From Clostridiales bacterium (GTDB taxonomy: Bacteria > Bacillota > Clostridia > Christensenellales > Aristaeellaceae): 64,000 nt of DNA. Positions 32,603-41,202 of the stretch are shown here, piece after piece. Position numbers and translations under genes: made by a program. The notes under the pieces are model-generated. The model ran no database searches. It worked only from the letters and a program-made list of their open reading frames with translations, and was not told the DNA's origin. Location of the stretch: assembly GCA_004556395.1 (NCBI GenBank), contig SFHK01000004.1, positions 105,370 to 169,369 of the forward strand, in the 5' to 3' direction. Position 1 is the first letter of the stretch. Every line of letters begins with the position of its first letter.

Positions 32603-32644
32603 GGCGAAAAGACCTCGCCCGACGCACCGCCGAATTGTGCGGTG
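32603..32644. repeat. Dispersed repeat, copy 2
   Basis: Inverted copy of the sequence at 15571-15613 (42 bases, about four differences). It lies 27 bases past the iorB stop, noncoding here. In this copy CACCGC and GCGGTG can form a perfect six-pair stem. Confidence 0.8.
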
Positions 32645-32671
32645 GTACCCAAGCTCTCCCGGCGAATCGGC

Positions 32672-33244
32672 TCACGCTTCCCGACCCATCCGGAACGCGC
32701 GTTTATTCAGCTCGACAAACGCGGGCTTGACGACCGCGTCGATCGCTTCCATCCACTCGTCCCCGGTGATTTCCGGCATATCCCGCGACAGCACACCCAG
32801 CAGCACGGTATTCACCGCCTTGGCGCTGCCCGCGCGCTCGGCAAGGCTCAGCGCGTCAAGGCTCACAACGTCTGCCTTTTCGCGGAGCTTCGAAATCGCG
32901 TTCTCCGGATACGCCATTCGCCCGGTAATCACCGGCATGGGATAAATTTCCCGCTCGTTGGTAATGATTCGCCCGCCCTTTTTCAGGCGCGGAAGCCAGC
33001 GCGCGCCCTCGATGGCCTCGAAGGACAGGATGAAATCCGCTTCCCCCTCGTCCACGATGGGCGAATACACCTTCTCGCCGTACTTCACATACGTGACCAC
33101 CGAGCCGCCGCGCTGCGACATGCCGTGCACCTCGCTCAGCTTCACGTCGTAGCCCTTCTTCGTAAGCACACAGCCGATCAGACGGGACGCGAGCAACGTT
33201 CCCTGTCCGCCGACGCCGACAATCATGATGCTCGTCGTCTTCAT
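32672..33244 (-). CDS. iorB: Indolepyruvate:ferredoxin oxidoreductase, beta subunit
   Basis: A 190-residue gamma-type domain subunit of IOR. The motif GVGGQGTLLASRLIG begins near residue 10 and HGMSQRGGSVVTYVKYG near 40, both diagnostic of 2-oxoacid:acceptor oxidoreductase gamma domains. With IorA it interconverts aryl-pyruvates and aryl-acetyl-CoA using ferredoxin. ATG 33244 overlaps the iorA stop by four bases. Last gene of the T-box operon. Confidence 0.94.
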   Translation of the reverse strand: MKTTSIMIVGVGGQGTLLASRLIGCVLTKKGYDVKLSEVHGMSQRGGSVVTYVKYGEKVYSPIVDEGEADFILSFEAIEGARWLPRLKKGGRIITNEREIYPMPVITGRMAYPENAISKLREKADVVSLDALSLAERAGSAKAVNTVLLGVLSRDMPEITGDEWMEAIDAVVKPAFVELNKRAFRMGREA

Positions 33245-34977
33245 GCGTTCTCCCCCTCTCCGATGGCGCCGAACGCGCACAGCTGCGCGCAGAGACTGCA
33301 TCCCACGCACTGGGTCGCGTCGATGCGCGCCTTTCCGCCTTCAAACCGCAGCGCCGGGCAGCCCAGCCGCATGCATCCGCGGCAGCCGCGGCACTTGTCC
33401 TCGTCGACGGCCAACGGCTTCTTCGGCTTCACATACTTCAGCAGCATGCAGGGCTTGCGGCAGATGATCACGGACGGCTCGTCCGCTGCCGTTTCCTCGC
33501 GCAGCGCCGTTTCCAGCGCCTTCAGGTCGCCGGGATCGACGACGCGCACGCGGCGAATGCCCACCGCCTCGCACAGCTTTTCCAGCGAAACCGGCGGAAC
33601 CGCTTCCATTTTCAGCGTGAAGCCCGTGGCGGGGTTCTGCTGATGGCCGGTCATGCCGGTGATGGAATTATCGAGAATCAGAACGGTCGACACGCTGCGG
33701 TTGTACGCAATGTTGATCAAGCCCGTCACGCCGGAGTGCAAAAACGTGCTGTCGCCGATGACGGCCACGGTCTTTCCCGCGTTCTCCGGGCGCGTTTTCA
33801 GAAAGCCGTGCAGCATGGAAACGCTCGCGCCCATGCACACCGTGGTGTCGATGGCGCTGAGCGGCTCCGACGCGCCCAGCGTATAGCAGCCGATGTCGCC
33901 CAGCACGGTGAGCTTCAGCTTATTCAGTGTGAAGAACACGCCTCTGTGCGGGCAGCCCGCGCACATCACCGGCGGGCGCGGCGGCACGGGCTCGTCAAAG
34001 GTCTCCGTTTCGGGCATCTTCTCGCCCATCGCGGCCTCGATCTTCTTCTGCGAAAGCTCGCCGATGCAGCCGAAGCGATCCTTGCCGCCGTCCACGCGGA
34101 TGCCCGCGGCGCGAAGCTCGGTCTCCATCACGCCGTCCAGCTCTTCGACGACGTACAGCCTTTCCACCTTCGCCGCGAACGCGCGCAGCTTCTCGATGGG
34201 CATCGGGAAGCTCATGCCGACCTTGAACACGCTGGCATTCGGGAAGGCTTCCCTCACATATTCGTACACCGAGCCCGCGCACACGAAGCCCACGGCCGCG
34301 TCGCCCATTTCCTCAAAATTGAGCGGGCTGCTTTCGGAATACTCCGCGAGCGCCTTCAGCCGCGCTTCGACCACGCCGTGCCGCCTGAACCCGTAGCCGG
34401 GGTTCATCACATATTTTGCGGGATCCTTTTTGTATTCCCTCAGCGGGCGCTCCTCGCGCGCCTTCAGCTCCACAAGGCTCTGCGCGTGCGCCACGCGCGT
34501 GCAGGTGCGAAGCAGAACCGGCGTGTCGAACGCTTCGGAAATCTCATAGGCCAGACGCGTGAAGTCGCGGCACTCGCCGCTGTCGGACGGCTCCAGCATC
34601 GGCAGCTTCGCCGCGCGGGCATAGTGCCGGGAATCCTGCTCGTTCTGCGACGAATGCATGGCCGGATCGTCCGCCACGCACACGACCAGCCCGCCGTTTA
34701 CGCCCGTGTACGCCGCCGTGAACAGCGGGTCGGCCGCCACGTTCAGGCCCACGTGCTTCATCGCCGCAAAGCTGCGCGCACCGGCGACGGACGCGCCCAG
34801 CGCCGCTTCCAGCGCCACCTTTTCATTGGGCGCCCATTCGGCATACATTTCATCGTACGCAGCCGCGCACTCCGTGATTTCGGTGGACGGCGTGCCCGGG
34901 TAGGAGGAAATAAACGTGACGCCCGCCTCGTACAGGCCGCGCGCGACGGCTTCGTTTCCCAAAAGCAGTTTTTTCAT
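33241..34977 (-). CDS. iorA: Indolepyruvate:ferredoxin oxidoreductase, alpha subunit
   Basis: A 578-residue TPP enzyme subunit. The amino-terminal pyrimidine-binding domain has FISSYPGTPSTEI, and the TPP-binding domain has GDIGCYTLG and then GDSTFLHSGVTGLINIAYN. Two ferredoxin motifs are at the carboxyl end: CRGCRGCMRLGCP and CVGCSLCAQLC. It oxidatively decarboxylates aryl-pyruvates from Phe, Tyr and Trp, or works in reverse to carboxylate aryl-acetyl-CoA for aromatic amino acid synthesis, as reported in methanogens. Third gene of the T-box operon. Confidence 0.95.
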   Translation of the reverse strand: MKKLLLGNEAVARGLYEAGVTFISSYPGTPSTEITECAAAYDEMYAEWAPNEKVALEAALGASVAGARSFAAMKHVGLNVAADPLFTAAYTGVNGGLVVCVADDPAMHSSQNEQDSRHYARAAKLPMLEPSDSGECRDFTRLAYEISEAFDTPVLLRTCTRVAHAQSLVELKAREERPLREYKKDPAKYVMNPGYGFRRHGVVEARLKALAEYSESSPLNFEEMGDAAVGFVCAGSVYEYVREAFPNASVFKVGMSFPMPIEKLRAFAAKVERLYVVEELDGVMETELRAAGIRVDGGKDRFGCIGELSQKKIEAAMGEKMPETETFDEPVPPRPPVMCAGCPHRGVFFTLNKLKLTVLGDIGCYTLGASEPLSAIDTTVCMGASVSMLHGFLKTRPENAGKTVAVIGDSTFLHSGVTGLINIAYNRSVSTVLILDNSITGMTGHQQNPATGFTLKMEAVPPVSLEKLCEAVGIRRVRVVDPGDLKALETALREETAADEPSVIICRKPCMLLKYVKPKKPLAVDEDKCRGCRGCMRLGCPALRFEGGKARIDATQCVGCSLCAQLCAFGAIGEGENA

Positions 34978-35035
34978 AAAGCGTCTGGCTCCCTTCGGTT
35001 GTATACGTTTACGATAACACGTGAATGTTGTATTT

Positions 35036-36670
35036 TCAGCCCTCGATCTGAGATTTTACCAAGCTTTCGCCGCAGTAAATTTTTCTCAGCTTCGGCTTTT
35101 CGATCTTGCCGGTGGGATTGCGCGGCACGTCGGCGAAGATCACGCGGCGCGGGCGCTTGTAGCGCGGAAGATCGCGGCAGAAATCGTTCACCTCGGCCTC
35201 GGTCAGCGTTTCGCCGGGCTTCACCTCGATAATCGCCGCGGCGATTTCGCCCAGACGAGCGTCCGGCAGGCCGATGACCGCCACGTCCTTGATCTTCGGG
35301 TTCGCGCGCAGGTAGTCCTCAATCTGCACCGGATACAGGTTTTCGCCGCCGGTGATGATTACGTCCTTCTTGCGGTCGACCAGATAGATGAAGCCGTCCG
35401 CGTCCTGCATCGCCATATCGCCGGTAAACAGCCAGCCATCCTGCAGAACCTCACGCGTGGCCTTCTCGTCATGGTAATAGCAGGTCATCACGCCGGGGCC
35501 CTTTACCGCCAGCTCGCCCACCTCGCCGCGCGAGACCTCCTGACGCCGGTCATCGACGATCTTCACTTCCCAGCCGTAGCCCGGAATGCCGATCGCGCCC
35601 ACCTTGTCGATGTTCTCCACGCCCAGATGCACGCAGCCCGGGCCGATCGATTCGGACAGGCCGTAGTTCGTGTCGTACTGATGGTTCGGGAACACGGCCT
35701 TCCAGCGGCGAATCAGGCTCAGCGGCACCGGCTGCGCGCCGATGTGCATCAAACGCCAGCGGGACAGATCGTATTCGTCCAGCTTCACGCGCCCGTCGTC
35801 GATCGCGTCCAGAATATCCTGCGCCCACGGCACCAGCAGCCACACGATCGAGCATTTCTCGGCGGAAGCCGCCTTGAGAATCGTCTCCGGCTTCACGCCC
35901 GTGAGCAGCACGGCGCGGCTGCCGGAAATGAGCGAGCCGAACCAGTGCATCTTCGCGCCGGTGTGGTACAGGGGCGGTATGCACAGGAACACATCGTCGT
36001 GCGTCTGGCCGTGATGCTTCTGCTCCACCCGCGCCGAGTGCACAAGGCTTTGATGCTTGTGCAGAATGGCCTTTGGGAAGCCAGTGGTGCCGGACGAGAA
36101 ATAGATGGCGGCGAAATCGTCGTCGGTAATCGTCACGTCCGGACGCGTGCTGGATTCGTTGGCGACCAGATGCAGATAGTTCTCGGCATACGCCGGGCAG
36201 CCGTCGCCCACGTAAAAGATCAGCTTGACCTTGGGAATGTCCTCGACGATTTCCTCCACGCGGCCAATGAACTCCGGCCCGAAAAACAGCGCGTCCGCAT
36301 CGGACAGATCCAGACAATAGCGAATTTCCTCCGCCGTGTAGCGGAAATTCAGCGGCACGGCCAGCGCGCCGGCCTTCAGCGCTCCAAAGTAAATCGGCAG
36401 CCACTCGATGCCGTTCATCATCAGAATGGCGACCTTGTCGCCCTTTTTGATGCCGCGTCCAATGAGCAGGTTCGCGCAGCGGTTTGCCTTTTCATCGAAT
36501 ACGCGCCACGTGATTTCCCGCCGGTACGCGCGGCCCAGCGGACGTTCGATCAGCTCGTATTCCTTCCACGTGGTGCGGCGAATCTCCTGCACCTCAGGGT
36601 TCAGCTCCACAAGCGCGGTTTCGCCCGGGTATTTGACGGCGTTTTCCTCCAGAAATTCGGTAATGGGCAT
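35036..36670 (-). CDS. AMP-forming acyl/aryl-CoA ligase
   Basis: A 544-residue ANL-family ligase. The P-loop is YFSSGTTGFPKA, the adenine motif YGLSESIG, the hinge DRKKDVIITGGENLYPVQIE, and the catalytic lysine is in NPTGKIEKPKL at the carboxyl end. Members activate carboxylic acids to CoA thioesters. Its place between an OFA-type carrier and IOR suggests an aryl-acetate substrate. ATG 36670 is preferred to ATG 36679, because AAAGG touches the latter too closely. It begins 28 bases after the carrier gene. Confidence 0.9.
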   Translation of the reverse strand: MPITEFLEENAVKYPGETALVELNPEVQEIRRTTWKEYELIERPLGRAYRREITWRVFDEKANRCANLLIGRGIKKGDKVAILMMNGIEWLPIYFGALKAGALAVPLNFRYTAEEIRYCLDLSDADALFFGPEFIGRVEEIVEDIPKVKLIFYVGDGCPAYAENYLHLVANESSTRPDVTITDDDFAAIYFSSGTTGFPKAILHKHQSLVHSARVEQKHHGQTHDDVFLCIPPLYHTGAKMHWFGSLISGSRAVLLTGVKPETILKAASAEKCSIVWLLVPWAQDILDAIDDGRVKLDEYDLSRWRLMHIGAQPVPLSLIRRWKAVFPNHQYDTNYGLSESIGPGCVHLGVENIDKVGAIGIPGYGWEVKIVDDRRQEVSRGEVGELAVKGPGVMTCYYHDEKATREVLQDGWLFTGDMAMQDADGFIYLVDRKKDVIITGGENLYPVQIEDYLRANPKIKDVAVIGLPDARLGEIAAAIIEVKPGETLTEAEVNDFCRDLPRYKRPRRVIFADVPRNPTGKIEKPKLRKIYCGESLVKSQIEG

Positions 36671-36698
36671 GCGGATCATCCTTTCTGCGTTTTGCGGC

Positions 36699-37862
36699 TT
36701 ACGCCTTTTTGATGGACATATTCACGATCAATCCGACGACGGACAGCGCCGTGAGCACGATCAGCGCAAGCTGATACGCGCCCGTCGTCTCATACAGGCG
36801 TCCCGCCAGCGTGGACATGAAGGACGCCGGAATCAGCACCAGATTCAGAACCGAAAAATTCAGCGAAAAATGCTTCATCCCATAGAAGCCGCCCGCCAGC
36901 GCCGCGGAGACCGTCGGCGAGAAGCCGTAGCTGAACCCGCACAGGCACAGGCCGACCGCGCCCAGCAGCGGCGAGGACGTTACGCAGGCAAGCAGCGCCA
37001 GCGCGGGCGCGCCGATTGCGACGGCGCTGGTGACCATGCGTGTGCGCGAAAGCCCCGCGCGGTCGCACAGCCAGCCAGAAAACAGCCGTCCCAGCCCGTT
37101 GAACACCGCCAGCAGTCCCGCGAGCGTGACCGCCGCGTTTTCCGCCATGCCGACCGAGCGGAAGTAGTCCCGCCCGAAGCCAATCGCCGTAGAGCCGACG
37201 GCGGCAAGCAGCGTGAAGAACGCAAACAGCTTCCAGAAGCTGCCGGTTTTCAGCATTTCCCGCGTGGAAACGTCCTTCTCCGTCTCCGCAGCCGTCCGCG
37301 CCGCGGGCGGATTTTTCAGAACGAACGCCGACGCGGCGATCACAAGCCCGATCACAGTGCCCAGCAGCATGTAGATTTCCTTCCAGCCCATGCCGCTCAG
37401 AAGCGCCTGAAACGCGCGGCTCATCAGAAGCGCCGAAAAGCCGAAGCTCATCATCATCGCACCGGAGGCCATGCCCTTCTTATCGGCAAACCAGCCGTTC
37501 ACGCAGGCGATCACCGCGTTATACACAACGCCCACGCCCAGCGCCGTCAGAACGCCGTAGCCCAGATAGAACAGGCCGAGCCGTCCCTCCGCATGCGCGG
37601 AAAGATCAAACCCGCCGATCACCAGCACGGCCGCCGCCAGCAGCCGCACCCGAAGCGTCACCCTTCGGCTGATGAGCCCGGACAGAAGCCCGCCCAGACA
37701 GAAAAAGCACAGCGTCAGCGTGAAGCACATCTGCGTTTCGGTGTCCGTCCAGCCGAATTCAGCCTTCACCGGCGTTTTCAGCACGCTCCACGCGTAGATC
37801 ACGCCCGCCATCAGCAGCGTGACGCAGCCCGCCAGAAGCACCCAGCCGCTTTTTCCCTTCAT
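36699..37862 (-). CDS. MFS transporter, OFA (oxalate/formate antiporter) family
   Basis: A 387-residue carrier with about twelve helices. The start GVIYAWSVLKTPVKAEFGW is the OFA signature. OFA proteins exchange or import small monocarboxylates. It is the first gene of the operon behind a tyrosine T-box, so it should be made when charged tRNA-Tyr is scarce. I infer an aryl-acetate or other aromatic acid as substrate; tyrosine itself is possible. GGAGG lies 9 bases before the ATG. Confidence 0.9.
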   Translation of the reverse strand: MKGKSGWVLLAGCVTLLMAGVIYAWSVLKTPVKAEFGWTDTETQMCFTLTLCFFCLGGLLSGLISRRVTLRVRLLAAAVLVIGGFDLSAHAEGRLGLFYLGYGVLTALGVGVVYNAVIACVNGWFADKKGMASGAMMMSFGFSALLMSRAFQALLSGMGWKEIYMLLGTVIGLVIAASAFVLKNPPAARTAAETEKDVSTREMLKTGSFWKLFAFFTLLAAVGSTAIGFGRDYFRSVGMAENAAVTLAGLLAVFNGLGRLFSGWLCDRAGLSRTRMVTSAVAIGAPALALLACVTSSPLLGAVGLCLCGFSYGFSPTVSAALAGGFYGMKHFSLNFSVLNLVLIPASFMSTLAGRLYETTGAYQLALIVLTALSVVGLIVNMSIKKA

Positions 37863-37890
37863 GGTTCCAACCTCCGTTCCTTTTCCGAAA

Positions 37891-38170
37891 ACAAAAAGCC
37901 CTCTCATCCTGTACGGACAAGAGGGCGGAAATTCCGCGATACCACCTCAGTTTTCCGGTGTTTCACAACAACCGGACTCATCGGGTACGACCAATGGGTA
38001 TACCCTGTCGCCATAACGGGCGCTCCCGTCGCAGCCTACTTGGATCTCTCCGTTCAGTGCGCCGCTAACGGAATGTATTCCACCCGCGCTTTCCCACCGC
38101 CTCGCACCCACCGGCGGCTCTCTTGAGGGCTCTGCGCAAGCGTACTTCTTTCCGCTCATCGCGTTTCATG
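37891..38170 (-). promoter_or_regulatory. Tyrosine T-box leader of the OFA-ligase-ior operon
   Basis: Minus-strand T-box. The AGTA element of stem I (AAGAAGTACGC) faces GGAATACATTCC, in which the specifier TAC (38077-38075) is followed by the conserved A; flanking CGGAA/TTCCG pairs close the loop. Distal stem I is CCGGTGGGTGCGAGGCGG. The T-box core GAGGTGGTATCGCGG is at 37948-37934. The terminator GCCCTC...GAGGGC (37926-37898) is followed by TTTTTG. TAC reads tyrosine. Confidence 0.9.
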
Positions 38171-38175
38171 CGTAC

Positions 38176-38204
38176 ACTATACCACCGCTTCCGCTCGTTG
38201 TCAA
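38176..38204 (-). promoter_or_regulatory. Promoter of the tyrosine T-box operon
   Basis: TTGACA (38204-38199), 17-base spacer, TATAGT (38181-38176), minus strand. Confidence 0.88.
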
Positions 38205-38279
38205 TCCCCATTTTTCAAAAGTTTTAGTTCACCCGCGCGGCGCATAGGATGGGAGGACGTTTCCGGGGAGGGATGAAGC

Positions 38280-38537
38280 ATGACGATCACGCTGAACCGG
38301 CTGCCCATCGGACAGGCCGCCGTGGTGGAACGAGTGGATACGGACGTGAAAATCAGCCGCCGGCTTCGCGAGCTCGGCGTGTTTCGCGGCGGCACGGTGG
38401 AATTCGTCGGCGCCGCGCCGCTGGGCGATCCCGTGGCCGTGCAGGCGCTGGATACGCGTATTGCCCTGCGGCAGACGCTGGCGGCGCGCGTTCTCGTGCG
38501 CACGGAAGCGCCCGCGCACTCGGAGCTTCCGTCATGA
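38280..38537 (+). CDS. feoA: FeoA, ferrous iron transport protein A
   Basis: An 85-residue SH3-like cytoplasmic protein needed by FeoB. Family segments are LPIGQAAVVERVD, RRLRELGVFRGGTVEFVG and the closing ALRQTLAARVLV. GGGGAGGG lies 7 bases before the ATG. It overlaps feoB by four bases. No Fur or DtxR-type box is recognisable in the 75 bases upstream, where I also cannot place a good promoter. Confidence 0.92.
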   Translation: MTITLNRLPIGQAAVVERVDTDVKISRRLRELGVFRGGTVEFVGAAPLGDPVAVQALDTRIALRQTLAARVLVRTEAPAHSELPS

Positions 38538-40336
38538 ACGGCGTCGCCGCGCTGGCCGGCAACCCCAACTGCGGAAAAACCACGCTGTTCAACGCGCTCA
38601 CCGGCTCCCACCAGTATGTGGGAAACTGGCCAGGCGTGACCGTTGAAAAGCGCGAAGCCATTTTTGACGTGAACGACGCGCAGATCACGCTGATCGACCT
38701 GCCCGGCGCGTATTCCCTCACGCCCTATTCCATCGAGGAGCGCGTGACGGCGGACTACCTGGCCGGCGGCGAAGCGGGCGCGGTCATCAACATCGTGGAC
38801 GCGATGCATCTGGAGCGCAGTCTGCTTCTGACGCTTCAGCTGCTGAATCGCCGCCTGCCGGTCATCGTCGCCATCAACATGATGGACGAGCTGGCGCGCG
38901 AGGGCGGGAAAATCGACATAGCGGCGCTTTCGAACGCGCTGGGCTGTCCCGTGGTCGCCATCAGCGCCCGGCGCAAGACCGGCTTCGACGAGCTGTTTTC
39001 GGCGCTATACGAAAAAATCGCGCATCCCGCCGAATCCCCTGCCGCGCCCGCCGCCGACGAGGACGAAGAAGCCATTTACCAGCACGTCTCCGCGCTTTTG
39101 CGGGCGGCGGGCTATGAAAAGCGAAGCGGCGGCAGCCGCGACCGCACCGGCGCGCTCGACCGGATTCTGACCGGCCGGTACACCGCCTTTCCGATTTTGC
39201 TGGCGGTTCTGCTCTTCATGTTCTTCCTCGCCTTCGGCGCGCCCGGCGCGTACCTGACCGGACTGGTAGGAGGCGCGGTCGACCGGCTGCGCGCGCTGAC
39301 GCTCTGGCTGCTGCGCGGGCAGCCCGCGTGGGTATCCTCGCTGCTTGCCGACGGCATCCTTGCCGGCGCGGGCAGCGTGCTCGGCTTCCTGCCGCAGATT
39401 CTGATTTTGTACCTGCTGATGGCGGTCATCGAGGACACGGGGTATATGGCGCGCGCGGCGTTCATCACCGACCGGCTGCTCCGGCGGCTCGGCCTGTCCG
39501 GGCGCAGCGTGATTCCAATGCTGATGGGGCTCGGTTGCACGACGACGGCCGCCGCCGCGGCGCGGGGCGTGGAAAACGAGCGCGACCGGCGCATGACGGT
39601 GATGCTCACGCCCTGCATGTCCTGCGGCGCGAAGCTGCCGGTATACGCGCTCATGGCGCGCGCCTTCTTTCCCGGGCACGAGGGCGCGGTCGTGCTGAGC
39701 CTGTACCTGCTGGGCGGCGTCATGCTGGCGGTCATGGGCGCGTGTCTCAGGCGATTCGTGTTCCGCGAGGGCGAAACGCCCTTCCTGATGGAGCTGCCCG
39801 CCTATCGCCTGCCGGTATGGCGCAGCGTCGGGCGGCGGCTGTATGAACGCGCACGCGATTTCGTGCGCCGCGCCGGTACGCTGATCGTGCTTCTGAGCGC
39901 CATATGCTGGTTTTTGCAGGCGTTTACGCCCGCGCTGAAGCTGACCGCGCGCATGGACGATTCCATCATGGCCAGCGTCGGTCACCGGCTCGCGCCGCTG
40001 TTCCGGCCGATGGGCTTTGGAAGCTGGCAGGCGGTTTCCAGCCTGCTGTCCGGCCTTGTCGCCAAGGAGGGCATTCTTTCGGCCATGCAGGTGCTGTTTC
40101 ACGCGCCGGGCGCGGCCGCGCTCGTTCGCGCGCTTCCGACGGCCTTCAGCGGCGCGGCGGGCGCGTACGCGTTCCTCGCGTTCATTCTCATCAGCCCGCC
40201 GTGCGTGTCGGCGATTTCCGCCAGCGCGCGCGAGCTGAAATCGCGCAAGCTCCTGCTTTCCATGCTCGCGATGGAAACCGTCTTCGCCGCGCTCATATCG
40301 ACAGCCGCGTATCAGCTTCTGCGCTTCATCCTGTAA
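38534..40336 (+). CDS. feoB: FeoB, ferrous iron transporter
   Basis: A 600-residue iron transporter: an amino-terminal G domain with GNPNCGKT (9-16), DLPGAYS and NMMDE, a short guanine-dissociation-inhibitor helical region, then the membrane domain with Gate-type motifs (LMGLGCTTTAAAAARG, TPCMSCGAKLPVYAL). It is shorter than the E. coli protein (about 770) mainly at the end. ATG 38534 overlaps feoA (ATGA). Fe(II) uptake suits an anaerobe with many iron-sulfur enzymes. Confidence 0.96.
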   Translation: MNGVAALAGNPNCGKTTLFNALTGSHQYVGNWPGVTVEKREAIFDVNDAQITLIDLPGAYSLTPYSIEERVTADYLAGGEAGAVINIVDAMHLERSLLLTLQLLNRRLPVIVAINMMDELAREGGKIDIAALSNALGCPVVAISARRKTGFDELFSALYEKIAHPAESPAAPAADEDEEAIYQHVSALLRAAGYEKRSGGSRDRTGALDRILTGRYTAFPILLAVLLFMFFLAFGAPGAYLTGLVGGAVDRLRALTLWLLRGQPAWVSSLLADGILAGAGSVLGFLPQILILYLLMAVIEDTGYMARAAFITDRLLRRLGLSGRSVIPMLMGLGCTTTAAAAARGVENERDRRMTVMLTPCMSCGAKLPVYALMARAFFPGHEGAVVLSLYLLGGVMLAVMGACLRRFVFREGETPFLMELPAYRLPVWRSVGRRLYERARDFVRRAGTLIVLLSAICWFLQAFTPALKLTARMDDSIMASVGHRLAPLFRPMGFGSWQAVSSLLSGLVAKEGILSAMQVLFHAPGAAALVRALPTAFSGAAGAYAFLAFILISPPCVSAISASARELKSRKLLLSMLAMETVFAALISTAAYQLLRFIL

Positions 40337-40373
40337 AAAATCGCGGCAGACGATCAAGCTCTCGTCTGCCGCG
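40335..40373. terminator. Bidirectional terminator between feoB and the IMP cyclohydrolase gene
   Basis: Arms CGCGGCAGACGA (40342-40353) and TCGTCTGCCGCG (40362-40373). The A-run on the left gives a T-run for the minus strand. Confidence 0.85.
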
Positions 40374-40387
40374 CATTGCGTATGGGC

Positions 40388-41101
40388 TCAGCGGTTTTTA
40401 TTGATGATTCGGCTCATGCCCTTGTGGCTGGTCAGGTCGATCGTGCGCACCCACAGCGCCACCTTGTTTTCGGCGTTCAGGTTTTCCCAGATGTCGGCCA
40501 CGATGTCGAAGATCGAGCCGTTCAGTGAAACCTGTACCGGTTCGCCTGTGAAAGACGGCAGCGGGTTCGCGTCGTATTCGTAGGAATGCAGGTAATAGCC
40601 CGTGCCCGCGGGAATATTCTCATAGCTGAACACGTGCCGACCCGTGCTCGCGCCCACGGTATCCATCGCCTTGACCACGCTCATCTTCAGGCGGAAGTCC
40701 TCGCCGTTCATCGCGGCGGCGGCTGTCAAACGCGGCGTGAAGTGCGGCGCGTCCGGCAGGAAGCCCTGCGCGGCCACAGTTTCCTCAAACGACTTGCCCG
40801 AGGTCAGCGCTTCATACATGGTTTCCATGTGATTGCCGTTGCCGATCAGAAGCTTGTTTTCAAAGGCCAACACCGGAGAATACACCAACAGCGCCTCATT
40901 GCGCATGGCAGAGGCAATATACGGCTCGATGCGCACGCCGCCGCCATCCTCCACGAACACGCGGTTCTTGCTCAGCGCACTCCTGCCCATGATAAAATAT
41001 GTAAGCACCGCGCTGCTTCCGTCCGCGCTTTTGCCGGCAATCATGCCGCAGCCCGGGTAACTGACGCGCGCGACCGCACTGCCCAACGACATCGCTTTCA
41101 T
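40388..41101 (-). CDS. IMP cyclohydrolase (PurO-like, Ntn fold)
   Basis: A 237-residue protein resembling PurO, which closes FAICAR to IMP in the last purine step. Family segments are YPGCGMIAGKSADGSS, YFIMGRSALSKNRVF and NPLPSFTGEPVQ. Bacteria usually use PurH; a PurO-type enzyme in Clostridia may supplement a PurH that lacks this domain. AGGAGG lies 7 bases before the ATG. It has its own leader with a hairpin and no other purine gene beside it. Confidence 0.85.
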   Translation of the reverse strand: MKAMSLGSAVARVSYPGCGMIAGKSADGSSAVLTYFIMGRSALSKNRVFVEDGGGVRIEPYIASAMRNEALLVYSPVLAFENKLLIGNGNHMETMYEALTSGKSFEETVAAQGFLPDAPHFTPRLTAAAAMNGEDFRLKMSVVKAMDTVGASTGRHVFSYENIPAGTGYYLHSYEYDANPLPSFTGEPVQVSLNGSIFDIVADIWENLNAENKVALWVRTIDLTSHKGMSRIINKNR

Positions 41102-41118
41102 ATTTTTTCCTCCTGTAC

Positions 41119-41162
41119 AAAAAATCCGTCGACATATATTATATCCAAATGCCGACGGATTT
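41119..41162 (-). terminator. Perfect 10-base inverted repeat with U-run in the leader of the IMP cyclohydrolase gene
   Basis: AAATCCGTCG (41162-41153) and CGACGGATTT (41131-41122), read on the minus strand, flank 21 bases that include a TATAAT (41143-41138), and are followed by Ts. It may end esterase transcripts, attenuate the gene downstream, or be an operator around the -10 box. Confidence 0.6.
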
Positions 41163-41173
41163 ATACGGTGTCT

Positions 41174-41202
41174 ATGCTAATGATTTGCGTATTTCTCGTC
41201 AA
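41174..41202 (-). promoter_or_regulatory. Possible promoter of the IMP cyclohydrolase gene
   Basis: TTGACG (41202-41197), 17-base spacer, TAGCAT (41179-41174). The -35 contains the stop codon of the esterase gene. Confidence 0.5.

Noticed and set aside
32638..32650. GGTGGTACC on the plus strand, like a T-box core
   Set aside because: It lacks the following CGCG, a stem I and a specifier, and there is no downstream gene in that direction. It is part of, and next to, the dispersed repeat.
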